A DNA stretch of 64,000 nt, taken from assembly GCF_029016485.1 (NCBI RefSeq), contig NZ_CP092106.1, forward strand, positions 2,604,001 to 2,668,000, read 5' to 3'. Positions 56,763 to 64,000 of the stretch are shown one piece after another. The notes beneath the pieces are model-generated. The model was not told where the DNA came from. It did not search any database and was given only the letters and a program-made list of their open reading frames with translations. The first letter of the stretch is position 1; each line of letters starts with the position of its first letter. The stretch is from Vibrio sp. JC009 (GTDB taxonomy: Bacteria > Pseudomonadota > Gammaproteobacteria > Enterobacterales > Vibrionaceae). Made by a program: the position numbers and the translations under genes.

Positions 56763-57881
56763 ATGAATGTCAAATACGTTGTAGAGCTGAGTAATGAAGA
56801 ACGAGATACGTTAATAAAACTCACGTCAAAAGGTAAGGAAAGCGCCAGAAAACTCAAAAGAGCCCAACTGTTATTACTTGCCGATGACGGCAAGCAAGAC
56901 AAAGACATTGTCGAACTGCTTCATATCAGTACATCAACCATTTACCGGACCAAGAAACGATTTGTCGAAGAGGGTTTGCCTGAAGCTTTGAATGAAGGAA
57001 GAAGAACAGGTTGCCCGCGCAAGCTCGATGCTGTCAGTGATGCATTGTTGACGGCCATTGCCTGTAGTGAGCCACCAGAAGGTTGTGGCCGGTGGACATT
57101 AAACCTAATCGCCGATGAATTTATGGCCTTGGTGGAAGGAGAATCGATATCAGTTGAGACGATTCGAAGGCAGCTCAAGAGCAACGATTTGAAACCCTGG
57201 CAGAAAAAGATGTGGTGCGTTGGTGATATGAATGCCGAATATATTGCCCGCATGGAGCATGTGCTTGACTTGTACAGTCGTCCAGCTATTCCCGATGAAC
57301 CACTAATCAACTTTGATGAGGCGATGAAACAATTGGTGGCAGATATTAAGCCATCAACTCAGGCTAAGTCAGGGCAACCTCCGAGAGAAGACTATGAATA
57401 CAAGCGAGTGGCGGTGGCTAATCTGTTCATGTTTTATGACTGTCACCGAGGGTGGAGAAAAGTCAAAGAAACAGAAAATAAAAAGGCTGAGGACTTTGCA
57501 CAATGTATGAAGGAGTTGGTGGATATCCACTACCCTGAAGCTAAGAAAATTCATGTCGTGATGGACAACTTTGGCACGCATACAGAGGCTTCACTCTATA
57601 AGGCATTTGAACCAGCAGAGGCCCGGAGGCTTCTGAGCCAATTGGAATTTCACTATACCCCTAAGCATGCCAGTTGGCTGAATAAAGTGGAAATTGAAAT
57701 AGGGGTCATGAACAGACAATGTCTGAATCAAAGGATCCCGACATGGGAGAAATTACGCAATGAACTGGATGCGTGGGAAACGCGAAGGAATCAGGAAAAA
57801 GCTTCTATCAACTGGCAGTTTGACATAGAAGCAGCACGAGAAAAGTTCACCAAAGCCTACGCCAAACTACGAAAGAAATAG
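56763..57881 (+). CDS. IS630-family transposase
   Basis: A 372-residue DDE transposase. The N-terminal helix-turn-helix has QDKDIVELLHISTSTIYRTKKRF. The catalytic triad is visible: INFDEA, VVMDNFGTHT and HASWLNKVEIEIG. The start ATG 56763 (MNVKYVVELSNEE) matches family starts. Intact, so possibly active. Confidence 0.9.
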   Translation: MNVKYVVELSNEERDTLIKLTSKGKESARKLKRAQLLLLADDGKQDKDIVELLHISTSTIYRTKKRFVEEGLPEALNEGRRTGCPRKLDAVSDALLTAIACSEPPEGCGRWTLNLIADEFMALVEGESISVETIRRQLKSNDLKPWQKKMWCVGDMNAEYIARMEHVLDLYSRPAIPDEPLINFDEAMKQLVADIKPSTQAKSGQPPREDYEYKRVAVANLFMFYDCHRGWRKVKETENKKAEDFAQCMKELVDIHYPEAKKIHVVMDNFGTHTEASLYKAFEPAEARRLLSQLEFHYTPKHASWLNKVEIEIGVMNRQCLNQRIPTWEKLRNELDAWETRRNQEKASINWQFDIEAAREKFTKAYAKLRKK

Positions 57882-57950
57882 CGTAGGCTCAATATGTCAG
57901 AACTTATGTGTCGGAGTACTAGTTGTCACTGTTAAAATTTAACCAGTTAG

Positions 57951-59633
57951 TTCTCATCCAGAAACAGCAGATTTTAAGCACTTGTTCCATTGATCTAGCT
58001 CTGGTTGCTACTTTTCCGAAGCCTAATGTATGGTGATTGCGCACACGAACTGTGCGATCACGATATTTTTTGCTCTTATTGAGCAATTAGTCAAAACGCA
58101 AACATTAAAAGCCCTGCCATCGTAGTGACTGGCGTGTATTTCCTTTTGGCAGGATAAGGTCAGTTGGCGGTTTCTATCCGCGCGAGTTGCAAGAGGTTAT
58201 ATGCCACACTTGAAGCCCAGACATAGGCCTTGAACTTCTCCAGACCTTTCCAGTTGCACCTCGACAGTCCGAAGCGACGTTTCAGGCAAGAGATGTTTCC
58301 TTCAACACCTGCCCTAAACTTATAAAGCTTTTTGTACACCCAGTCGCTTTTCACCATGTCTTCAACCTTCAGGCCGCGTTTTTTATTGAAGGCGACATCC
58401 TTAACCCCCATTTCCTTAGCCTTCGTAAGATTATCCTGACTGGCATACCCGCCATCGGCAGCAGTCTGTCTTGGGGCCCTGCCGTATATTTCCTTTTGCC
58501 TTTCCAGCATAGGACATAATCTCGAGGCATCTGCCGGATTACCTTCTTCAATATAAACATCTAACACCAGGCCACTCTTACCTGTCGTCAGGTTTAGCTT
58601 GTGCCCATATTGAGTTTCTCTGGAGCCTTTTCTGATGATATCAGTATGAGGCTCGAAGATGCTGAGTACCTTCTCCTGATGAGGAACGGATTCGCCATTA
58701 AACACCCTTCTTTGGGTTTGGCTAATCACTTTTTCCGTGAGCTCCAGGAGTGCTTTAGCTTCTTCTTCCAGTTGTATAAATTGAAAGGATTCCCGTAGTT
58801 GGCTTTTGGGGTTAAGTGCCATGTACAAATAGTCACGGGTCTCTTTAGTATTAGCAATCAACCGTTTGTATTGCTTTACTCTGTTACTTCCTCTGGAATA
58901 GGCGATGGCTTTCATGCGCCGTTTAGCTGCCCGGGTCCGGTCACAAAATGTAACGGCTCCCGGTTCCAGCACGGAGGCCATTTTCCGGAGCAGACGAACC
59001 ATGACACGAACACAGTCCCAGAGAAGGTTGCTGTCACTGGGTGGGGAGATATGAGTTTCAGTTACCGTGCTGTCAATTCGAACCATTCTGCCTTTTTCAA
59101 TTCCTTTTGCTGCCGCATCACTAAGCAGCAGACGATTAATCGCTTCCCAACTTGCTGCATTAATTTTGCTAATACAGGATTGTAAGCAGGAGCCGGAATA
59201 ACGTATGGATGAATCAACTCTGGCAAAAGAGCTGTAACTTAATGAGTCCTGTAAATAGAAGCTGAGTTCGTCATAGGTTAATCCCATCATTTGTTTGAGC
59301 AATGCCGCTCTGACAATGGTATCAACAGTCAGCCCTTTGCGTCCGGTTTGCTTTGCCCCGGAAGTAAAAATAGCATTGGTTGCGATATCTAATATCGCGG
59401 GAATGGCGTCCAATCTCTCAGATATATTTTTTAATTGCTGGCCGGTCTCGTGCTCACCGTAAAATTCGAATATACTGATTTGTGGGTTGTGTGTTTCACG
59501 CATCCTAAACTCCGGTTTTTTTAATCTAGTCAATGAGTTAGCACTATTAACCATAGTAAATTTATCGGAGTTTTCCTTCTTTTTATCCTACATTTTTCAA
59601 ATATTTCAATATGTTATCCTTTCTGGATGAGAA
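57951..59633 (-). mobile_element. DUF772/DDE-type insertion sequence nested in the IS3-type element
   Basis: Terminal inverted repeats TTCTCATCCAGAAA (57951-57964) and its complement (59620-59633) are identical over 14 bp. They are flanked by an 8-bp direct repeat CCAGTTAG (57943-57950 and 59634-59641), the target duplication. The length is 1683 bp, with a single transposase gene on the minus strand. The region 57965-58159 has no gene. Confidence 0.88.
58160..59503 (-). CDS. Transposase (DUF772 + DDE, IS1182/ISNCY-like)
   Basis: A 447-residue transposase. The N-terminal half has the DUF772-like TVDTIVRAALLKQMMGLTYDELSFYLQDSLSYSSFARV segment. The DDE part has VRIDSTVTETHI, TAADGGYASQDNL and the C-terminal FRAGVEGNISCLKRRFGLSRCNWKG. 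ATG 59503 has GGAGTTTAGG upstream; an extra 17 codons in the longer frame lack support. Exact IS family is uncertain. Confidence 0.85.
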   Translation of the reverse strand: MRETHNPQISIFEFYGEHETGQQLKNISERLDAIPAILDIATNAIFTSGAKQTGRKGLTVDTIVRAALLKQMMGLTYDELSFYLQDSLSYSSFARVDSSIRYSGSCLQSCISKINAASWEAINRLLLSDAAAKGIEKGRMVRIDSTVTETHISPPSDSNLLWDCVRVMVRLLRKMASVLEPGAVTFCDRTRAAKRRMKAIAYSRGSNRVKQYKRLIANTKETRDYLYMALNPKSQLRESFQFIQLEEEAKALLELTEKVISQTQRRVFNGESVPHQEKVLSIFEPHTDIIRKGSRETQYGHKLNLTTGKSGLVLDVYIEEGNPADASRLCPMLERQKEIYGRAPRQTAADGGYASQDNLTKAKEMGVKDVAFNKKRGLKVEDMVKSDWVYKKLYKFRAGVEGNISCLKRRFGLSRCNWKGLEKFKAYVWASSVAYNLLQLARIETAN

Positions 59634-59661
59634 CCAGTTAGGGGCGGTAATAGAGCAAAGA

Positions 59662-60162
59662 GTGACTCGTTATTCACAGGAAAGAAGAGAAGCCGTATTA
59701 AAGAAGTTGTTACCTCCATATTCTCGGTCAGTGGCGGAAGTGGCAAAAGAAGAAGGAATCCATGAAGCAACCCTGTACAATTGGAAGAAAGCATTAAGAG
59801 AATCAGGAGCCGTTGTGCCAGACAGTAATACTTCTTCCGACCAGTGGTCAGCTCAAACTAAGTTAGCCGTAGTCGCTGAAACCTTCTCCATGACAGAGAA
59901 TGAGTTGAGCCAGTATTGTCGTGAGAAAGGTCTTTACCCAGAGCAGATCAAAGAGTGGCGCGGCGAGTGTATGCAGGGCTTTATGTCCCAAAAAGAACGA
60001 GAAGCAGAAGCCAAAAAACAGGCTAAAGCCGATAAAAGGGAAATTAAGGAGCTTAAGAAAGAGCTCCGCCATAAAGAGAAAGCTTTAGCTGAAACCGCAG
60101 CATTATTGGTGCTTAGAAAAAAGCTGAGGGCCTTTTACGGGGAAGAACCAGAGGACGACTAA
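59662..60162 (+). CDS. IS3-family OrfA
   Basis: A 166-residue N-terminal transposase part with a helix-turn-helix (SVAEVAKEEGIHEATLYNWKKALRESG) and a lysine-rich coiled coil (REAEAKKQAKADKREIKELKKELRHKE). The GTG start at 59662 is chosen because codons upstream of 59642 belong to the nested IS. The gene is followed in the -1 frame by orfB. Confidence 0.8.
   Translation: MTRYSQERREAVLKKLLPPYSRSVAEVAKEEGIHEATLYNWKKALRESGAVVPDSNTSSDQWSAQTKLAVVAETFSMTENELSQYCREKGLYPEQIKEWRGECMQGFMSQKEREAEAKKQAKADKREIKELKKELRHKEKALAETAALLVLRKKLRAFYGEEPEDD
60117..60123 (+). promoter_or_regulatory. Programmed -1 frameshift site A_AAA_AAG
   Basis: The heptamer AAAAAAG is in the right phase of orfA (codons AGA AAA AAG). 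The -1 frame is open from here through the whole of orfB to the stop at 61196, so an OrfAB fusion can be made as in IS911-like elements. Confidence 0.85.
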
Positions 60163-61196
60163 CCTCACCTGATGAAAAGCAAAACCTAATTGGTCTGATC
60201 CATGAGGCTCGTCAGAACGGTTGTAGGTTAGAAAACGCATGCAACGAAGCTGAAATCGATTTACGAACTTACCGCCGCTGGTATCAGAGCGGTAAAGTTC
60301 TGGAAGATAAAAGACCAACAGCATTACGGCCAGAGCCTGTAAACAAGCTCTCAGAGCAAGAGCGGCAAATGATCATAGAGATCTGCAACGCTCCTGAATA
60401 CGCGAGCCTGCCACCAAGCCAGATCGTTCCAACGTTGCTGGATAAAGGTCAATATATCGCTTCTGAAGCAAGCTTTTATCGCGTTCTGAATGCTGAAGGT
60501 CAGCTAAGTCGTAGAGGTCGCCAGCGTAGTCGCAAAAAGACATCAAAACCAACCAGTTACACCGCAACTGGGCCGAATCAGGTTTTTACCTGGGACATTA
60601 CTTTCATGCCGTCAGGAGTGCGTGGTCAACATTATTACCTGTACGTGATAGAAGACGTTTATAGCAGAAAGATTGTGGGCTACGAAGTCTATGATCGAGA
60701 GTGTGGAGAGCTGGCATCCCAGTTACTACAACGTACGATGATGCGGGAGCAGTGCTTTAATCAGCATCTGGTTCTGCATTCAGACAATGGCGCACCAATG
60801 AAGTCGTTGACGTTCAAGGCCAAAATGGAAGAGCTGGGAATTATCTCGTCCTATAGCCGACCACGCGTCAGTGATGATAATCCATATGTGGAGTCACTGT
60901 TCCGTACACTGAAGTACGTGCCAAACTGGCCATCAAAAGGCTTCGGTAGTCTTGAAATATGCCGTGAGTGGGTTGAGGCATTCGTTAGCTGGTATAACAC
61001 AGAGCACAAACATAGCCGCATAAACTATGTGACCCCATCAGAACGTCACAGCGGAAAAGATAAAGAGATCCTGGAGCATAGATCAAAGGTGCTGATGGAA
61101 CATCGACAGAAAAGACCAGAGCGCTGGTCAGGAAAGATCAGGAACTGTGAACCGATCGGAGAGGTTCACTTGAATCCAGAAAGAGAAGCTGCTTAA
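60120..61196 (+). CDS. IS3-family OrfB (integrase core; made by -1 frameshift)
   Basis: The frame is open from the slippery site; an internal ATG at 60369 is also possible. The rve integrase core has FTWDITFMPSG, HSDNGAPMK and DDNPYVESLFRTLKY, the D-D-E triad, and the C-terminal SWYNTEHKHSRINYVTPSERH. Together with OrfA it forms the active transposase. Intact reading frame. Confidence 0.9.
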   Translation, partial: KAEGLLRGRTRGRLTSPDEKQNLIGLIHEARQNGCRLENACNEAEIDLRTYRRWYQSGKVLEDKRPTALRPEPVNKLSEQERQMIIEICNAPEYASLPPSQIVPTLLDKGQYIASEASFYRVLNAEGQLSRRGRQRSRKKTSKPTSYTATGPNQVFTWDITFMPSGVRGQHYYLYVIEDVYSRKIVGYEVYDRECGELASQLLQRTMMREQCFNQHLVLHSDNGAPMKSLTFKAKMEELGIISSYSRPRVSDDNPYVESLFRTLKYVPNWPSKGFGSLEICREWVEAFVSWYNTEHKHSRINYVTPSERHSGKDKEILEHRSKVLMEHRQKRPERWSGKIRNCEPIGEVHLNPEREAA

Positions 61197-61219
61197 GAAT
61201 TAAGCAAGTAGTGACAACT

Positions 61220-61588
61220 GACTTGAAAAACGCCGCTATCGAGTTTAGTGGAATGGAGGGGCGTACCATCTAATTAGCGCCCCAGACTCAGAGGACGAAA
61301 TCTACCTACGGATTAGTTTTTCCTAATGTCAGGCCAAAGCCAAGCCGTGGAAGTTTTTGTACTATAATTACTGTCTGATACAAGATGATGGAGATACTCC
61401 TGCACTAAAATTGGGATGAGCTAACAGAGCGTTTCCTTTGGTGAAATCGTATCGGGAAGAATAAATTAAATGGACTTTTCTCTCATCAGTAAAATTAACT
61501 GTAACTGAGTTTTTTGTGAATGTTCAGACATCATGACATGTTTTCCTGAACGTTCAAATATTTTTCATTAGCGGTTGAGGTGTATTAC
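61220..61588. other. Gene-poor flank right of the IS stack
   Basis: 369 bp of AT-rich sequence without a supported gene. The GACT target copy is at 61220-61223. A short open stretch (61249-61323, ending ISAPDSEDEIYLRISFS) may be a decayed gene end. A TATAAT hexamer at about 61370 could serve the following gene. Confidence 0.5.
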
Positions 61589-61972
61589 ATGAAGATACAT
61601 GGTTCACACCACATTGAGATTAGTAACGATATCATAACCCTCGAATTAATCGGTGACTTTAATGAATATGGTATGTCATCGGCTCTAAAATCTGTAAGTG
61701 AAGCAATAGAAAAGCTTTCTGGAAAAAACTACTGTATTTTGGTTGATAGCTCAAGGTACACCGGTGGGGTGCCTGATGCGTATGAAGAGGTAAATCTTTT
61801 CTATGAGACAGGTGACATTACAGGTCTCTCCGCTGTAGCAATAGTTCATTCTAACAACCTTCTAGCCATAATAGATAGCAGGTATATACCTTCTTTAGAA
61901 AAGCAACAAGTTAAGACGTTTTCTGATAAAAAATCGGCATTATGCTGGTTAAACAGCATGCGGAAACCTTAG
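61589..61972 (+). CDS. STAS/SpoIIAA-like small protein
   Basis: A 127-residue soluble protein with alternating strands and helices like the SpoIIAA-like/STAS fold (ITLELIGDFNEYGMSSALKSVSEAIEKLSGKNYCILVDSSRY). A role in signalling or lipid binding is a guess. ATG 61589 has TTGAGG upstream; a GTG three codons earlier is less likely. It is convergent with the remnant on the other strand. Confidence 0.6.
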   Translation: MKIHGSHHIEISNDIITLELIGDFNEYGMSSALKSVSEAIEKLSGKNYCILVDSSRYTGGVPDAYEEVNLFYETGDITGLSAVAIVHSNNLLAIIDSRYIPSLEKQQVKTFSDKKSALCWLNSMRKP

Positions 61973-62291
61973 CAAATTGAATTCGATTTTTTTGGCAGGC
62001 TGATCGGCATTGACTTGAAGATAACGCTATAGAGCAGGGCCATTAAAGGTATGGTCAAAACAATGCCAATGCTACCAGCAAGAGCATCAAGAGTGCGGCC
62101 AATACATCATCATTGAGATGCTCTGCTTGAATACTGGGACCAGTTAACTTCTCAACCGATTTATGTTCGAAGAAGTCTGAAAACATATGCAGGGTCCGAC
62201 TATGAAAACCTAGTCCGTTCAGTATCATAGCTAATACTGCTTCACCAAGAGAATACTGACTCGTGCTGTTCAAAATTCCCATGTTGATCAA
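61970..62291 (-). pseudogene. Decayed IS1634-like transposase N-terminus fused to a membrane-protein tail
   Basis: The first part (62100-62285) matches the DUF4277 N-terminus of IS1634-family transposases: GEAVLAMILNGLGFHSRTLHMF, then GPSIQAEHLNDDVL. A one-base frameshift near 62100 moves the frame to GRTLDAL. From about 62080 the sequence reads LAGSIGIVLTIPLMALLYSVIF to a stop at 61970, resembling the last helix of YibE/F-like membrane proteins. Two unrelated remnants thus seem joined. The left end overlaps the DUF952 gene. Confidence 0.6.
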
Positions 62292-62601
62292 TTGATAACT
62301 CGTAGATATTGCGGACTGCCTTTTTATCTAAAGCACCATACAGGTGTGGGTATAAATCACCATCATCTTCAATACCAACCGGAGGCTCATCTACAATCTC
62401 AGCCTCTATATGAATTGAGGAAATCTCAAGCAGATACATATCAGAAGCTCCAATATAAAAATTACTTATCACAGTCTGTAACTGGTGTCTATATGCTAAA
62501 TGTATAAAGCCTTCAGATTCAAAAGATTGAGGTTTATAGCTCTGAATAGTGCTGAGCTTATCTAAATCTTGCTTACTGATAAAATAATACAATTCTTTCA
62601 T
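62242..62601 (-). CDS. DUF952 family protein
   Basis: A 119-residue protein matching the DUF952 pattern: ESEGFIHLAYRHQ near 28, DMYLLEI near 53, and DLYPHLYGALDKKAV near 83. Function unknown. It was probably a chromosomal or island cargo gene; its C-terminus overlaps the transposase remnant and may be altered. Confidence 0.8.
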   Translation of the reverse strand: MKELYYFISKQDLDKLSTIQSYKPQSFESEGFIHLAYRHQLQTVISNFYIGASDMYLLEISSIHIEAEIVDEPPVGIEDDGDLYPHLYGALDKKAVRNIYELSIDQHGNFEQHESVFSW

Positions 62602-62777
62602 ATATTCTCTCTGAGAATAAACTCAGTATCACTCTATTCGGTTATTCATAACGAATAATCCAAAGCAACATAAGTCTATGTTAAAAAGCCATTTAAAGAT
62701 AATTTACTTGAGTAGCAGATATCGAGCGGAAGTGTTCTTTACTCGATAAACGACAAAACACTTCCGCTCTAGGTATA

Positions 62778-64000
62778 TTAAAGTGTGTAACCTTGAAGAT
62801 AATCGATTTGCGTTTTGTTCAGCGAGTCGATGCTAACGCCACGAGATTTCAGTTGCAATTTTGCAACGTTTTCATCAATGCTTTCTTCAACATCATAAAC
62901 TTTACTCTCTAGTTCGTTCTTAACCAGATATTCTGCACCAAGAGCCTGAAGCGCAAAGCTCATATCCATAATTTCTGCTGGGTGTCCGTCAGCACAGGCA
63001 ATATTGACCAGTGCGCCTTCACCAAGCAAATAAACAGTACGGCCATTTTTCAGCTTGTAAGCGATAATGTTTTCACGACTATCATGACTCTCAGTAGACT
63101 CCTCGCGTAGATCTACCATATTAATTTCACTTTCGAAGTGACCTGTATTCGATATAATCGCGCCTTCCTTCATCACCTTAAAGTGTTCTTTAGTAAGAAC
63201 ATCGCAACAGCCTGTTGCAGTAACAAAGATGTCGCCGATTTTTGCAGCTTCCGACATAGGCAGTACTTCAAAGCCATCCATTGTCGCTTCTAGCGCCTTG
63301 ATAGGATCTACTTCAGTTACCACTACACGACTGCCAAGACCATCAGCACGAAGCGCACACCCTCGGCCACACCAGCCGTAGCCTGCAATAACGGTGGTTT
63401 TACCAGCAACAACAAGGTTAGTGGTACGCATGATTCCGTCAAATGTTGATTGACCTGTACCATAGCGGTTGTCGAACAGGTGTTTACACTGAGCGCCATT
63501 GATAGAAATCACCGGGAATTGAAGGCTACCGTCTCTTTCCCTGGCGTTCGCTCGCCATACGCCTGTGGTTGTTTCTTCACAAGCACCAATCACATTGCCA
63601 GCAAAATCTTTATGCTTTTCATGCAACTCGTGAGCCAAATCACCACCATCATCGATTACGATATGCGGCTCACAGGCTAGGGTACTGCGAACAAACTCAT
63701 GGTACTCAACTTCACTGGCACCGTATACTGCGAATGTATTGACACCTGAGTCAATTAAGGCAGCGACAACATCATCTTTGGTACTCATTGTATTTGAACC
63801 GGTTACATATACTTCAGCACCACCCTTTTTTAGCACCTTAGCCAGGTAAGCTGTCTTAGCTTCCAGGTGGATAGAAAGAGCAATACGCTTACCAATGAAA
63901 GGTTGTTCTTTAGCAAAACGCTCTTCAAGCGAACGAAGAATTGGCATATGCGAGCGAACCCACTCGATTTTTTGATGGCCCTGAGGAGCAAGTGAAATGT
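62778..64000 (-). CDS. ahcY: Adenosylhomocysteinase (N-terminus beyond the window)
   Basis: More than 407 residues; the reading frame runs off the right edge with SLAPQGHQKIEWVRSHMPILRSLEERF. Catalytic residues of the family are visible: His in ALSIHLEAKTA, DDGGDL, EETTTG, NGAQCKHLFDN (Asn, Lys, Asp, Asn), GYGWCGRG for NAD binding, NTGHF and LVNIACADGHP. It lacks the KPDHYRY tail, as in the short archaeal-type forms. It hydrolyses S-adenosylhomocysteine. Vibrios usually use the Pfs/LuxS route, so its presence here is noteworthy. Confidence 0.9.
   Translation of the reverse strand, partial: ISLAPQGHQKIEWVRSHMPILRSLEERFAKEQPFIGKRIALSIHLEAKTAYLAKVLKKGGAEVYVTGSNTMSTKDDVVAALIDSGVNTFAVYGASEVEYHEFVRSTLACEPHIVIDDGGDLAHELHEKHKDFAGNVIGACEETTTGVWRANARERDGSLQFPVISINGAQCKHLFDNRYGTGQSTFDGIMRTTNLVVAGKTTVIAGYGWCGRGCALRADGLGSRVVVTEVDPIKALEATMDGFEVLPMSEAAKIGDIFVTATGCCDVLTKEHFKVMKEGAIISNTGHFESEINMVDLREESTESHDSRENIIAYKLKNGRTVYLLGEGALVNIACADGHPAEIMDMSFALQALGAEYLVKNELESKVYDVEESIDENVAKLQLKSRGVSIDSLNKTQIDYLQGYTL

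Larger units (their letters stand above)
56130..57919. mobile_element. IS630-type insertion sequence with a LexA-like passenger gene
   Basis: The element is bounded by TA dinucleotides (56128-56129 and 57920-57921), the IS630/Tc1 target duplication. The 22-bp ends beginning GTAC match at 16 positions (shared ACACA and AAGTT blocks). It carries a transposase (+) and a divergent double winged-helix gene (-). A palindrome TAGTACACCAA..TTGGTGCACTA near the left end (56165-56207) may end the minus-strand transcript. Confidence 0.85.
57921..61219 (+). mobile_element. IS3-type insertion sequence, interrupted by a second IS
   Basis: The ends are 10-bp inverted repeats: AGTTGTCACT at 57921-57930 and AGTGACAACT at 61210-61219. 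The right flank is GACT (61220-61223). The matching left GACT (56125-56128) has been moved away by the later IS630-type insertion at the TA on the junction. Without the inner IS and one CCAGTTAG copy the element is 1608 bp. Its two genes form an orfAB pair with a -1 frameshift site. Confidence 0.85.

Noticed and set aside
56125..61223. Composite transposon interpretation of the IS stack
   Set aside because: The three elements are of different types and nest in each other; no cargo lies between like copies.
61249..61323. Short open stretch ending ISAPDSEDEIYLRISFS
   Set aside because: Only 24 codons after an in-frame stop, no start codon; at most a decayed gene end.

Overview
The window is about 64 kb of a gammaproteobacterial chromosome, almost certainly Vibrionaceae and most likely Vibrio. 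This rests on gene content and order: nrdR-ribD-ribC-ribBA-ribH-nusB-thiL-pgpA, proBA-crl-frsA-gpt, grpE-dnaK-dnaJ, nadK-recN-bamE, ratA-rnfH, smpB-ssrA, the ssrA tag ANDENYALAA, and perfect PurR, sigma-32 and LexA sites. Species cannot be named from the sequence alone.

Layout. 1-2014: edge of a sugar ABC transporter (permease and divergent MalK-type ATPase) with a LacI-type operator between them. 2109-6103: a PAP2-family membrane protein, an O-antigen-ligase-like protein and a GAF/HD-GYP protein with altered metal-site residues. 6119-17970: a tad (Flp type IVb pilus) locus on the minus strand: tadD, C, B, A, Z, a small lipoprotein, rcpA, rcpC, an unusual AAA+ ATPase, tadV and flp1. An AraC-type regulator and a second flp lie beside it. 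No tadE, tadF or tadG is present. 18249-41401: housekeeping genes (acyl-CoA synthetase, riboflavin/thiamine/proline biosynthesis, crl, frsA, purine salvage and uptake, pepD, purL, mltF). 41439-44480: tRNA deaminase tadA and a type IV minor-pilin cluster. 44708-48922: dnaJ, dnaK, grpE with sigma-32 promoters. 49104-53701: nadK, SOS-controlled recN, bamE, rnfH, ratA, smpB. 53771-54137: tmRNA.

From 54138 the content turns accessory. A P4-type integrase sits directly behind ssrA, followed by a coupled hypothetical gene and a stack of three insertion sequences whose order of arrival can be read from inverted repeats and target duplications. An IS3-type element (GACT duplication) was entered by a DUF772-type IS (14-bp ends, CCAGTTAG duplication), and an IS630-type element landed on its left tip. 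The IS630-type element carries a divergent gene encoding two tandem LexA-like winged helices. Beyond the stack lie a STAS-like small protein, a decayed transposase joined to a membrane-protein tail, a DUF952 protein and the C-terminal part of an adenosylhomocysteinase that runs off the window.

The most unusual feature of the core part is a family of intergenic elements. Each is a pair of inverted blocks made of short repeated words (GGGCCCT in four loci; TGGGGTTA or AGCTATC-like words elsewhere), often with a small GGNCGNAGNCC-like hairpin inside and usually bracketing a terminator hairpin. The word differs between loci but the architecture stays the same.
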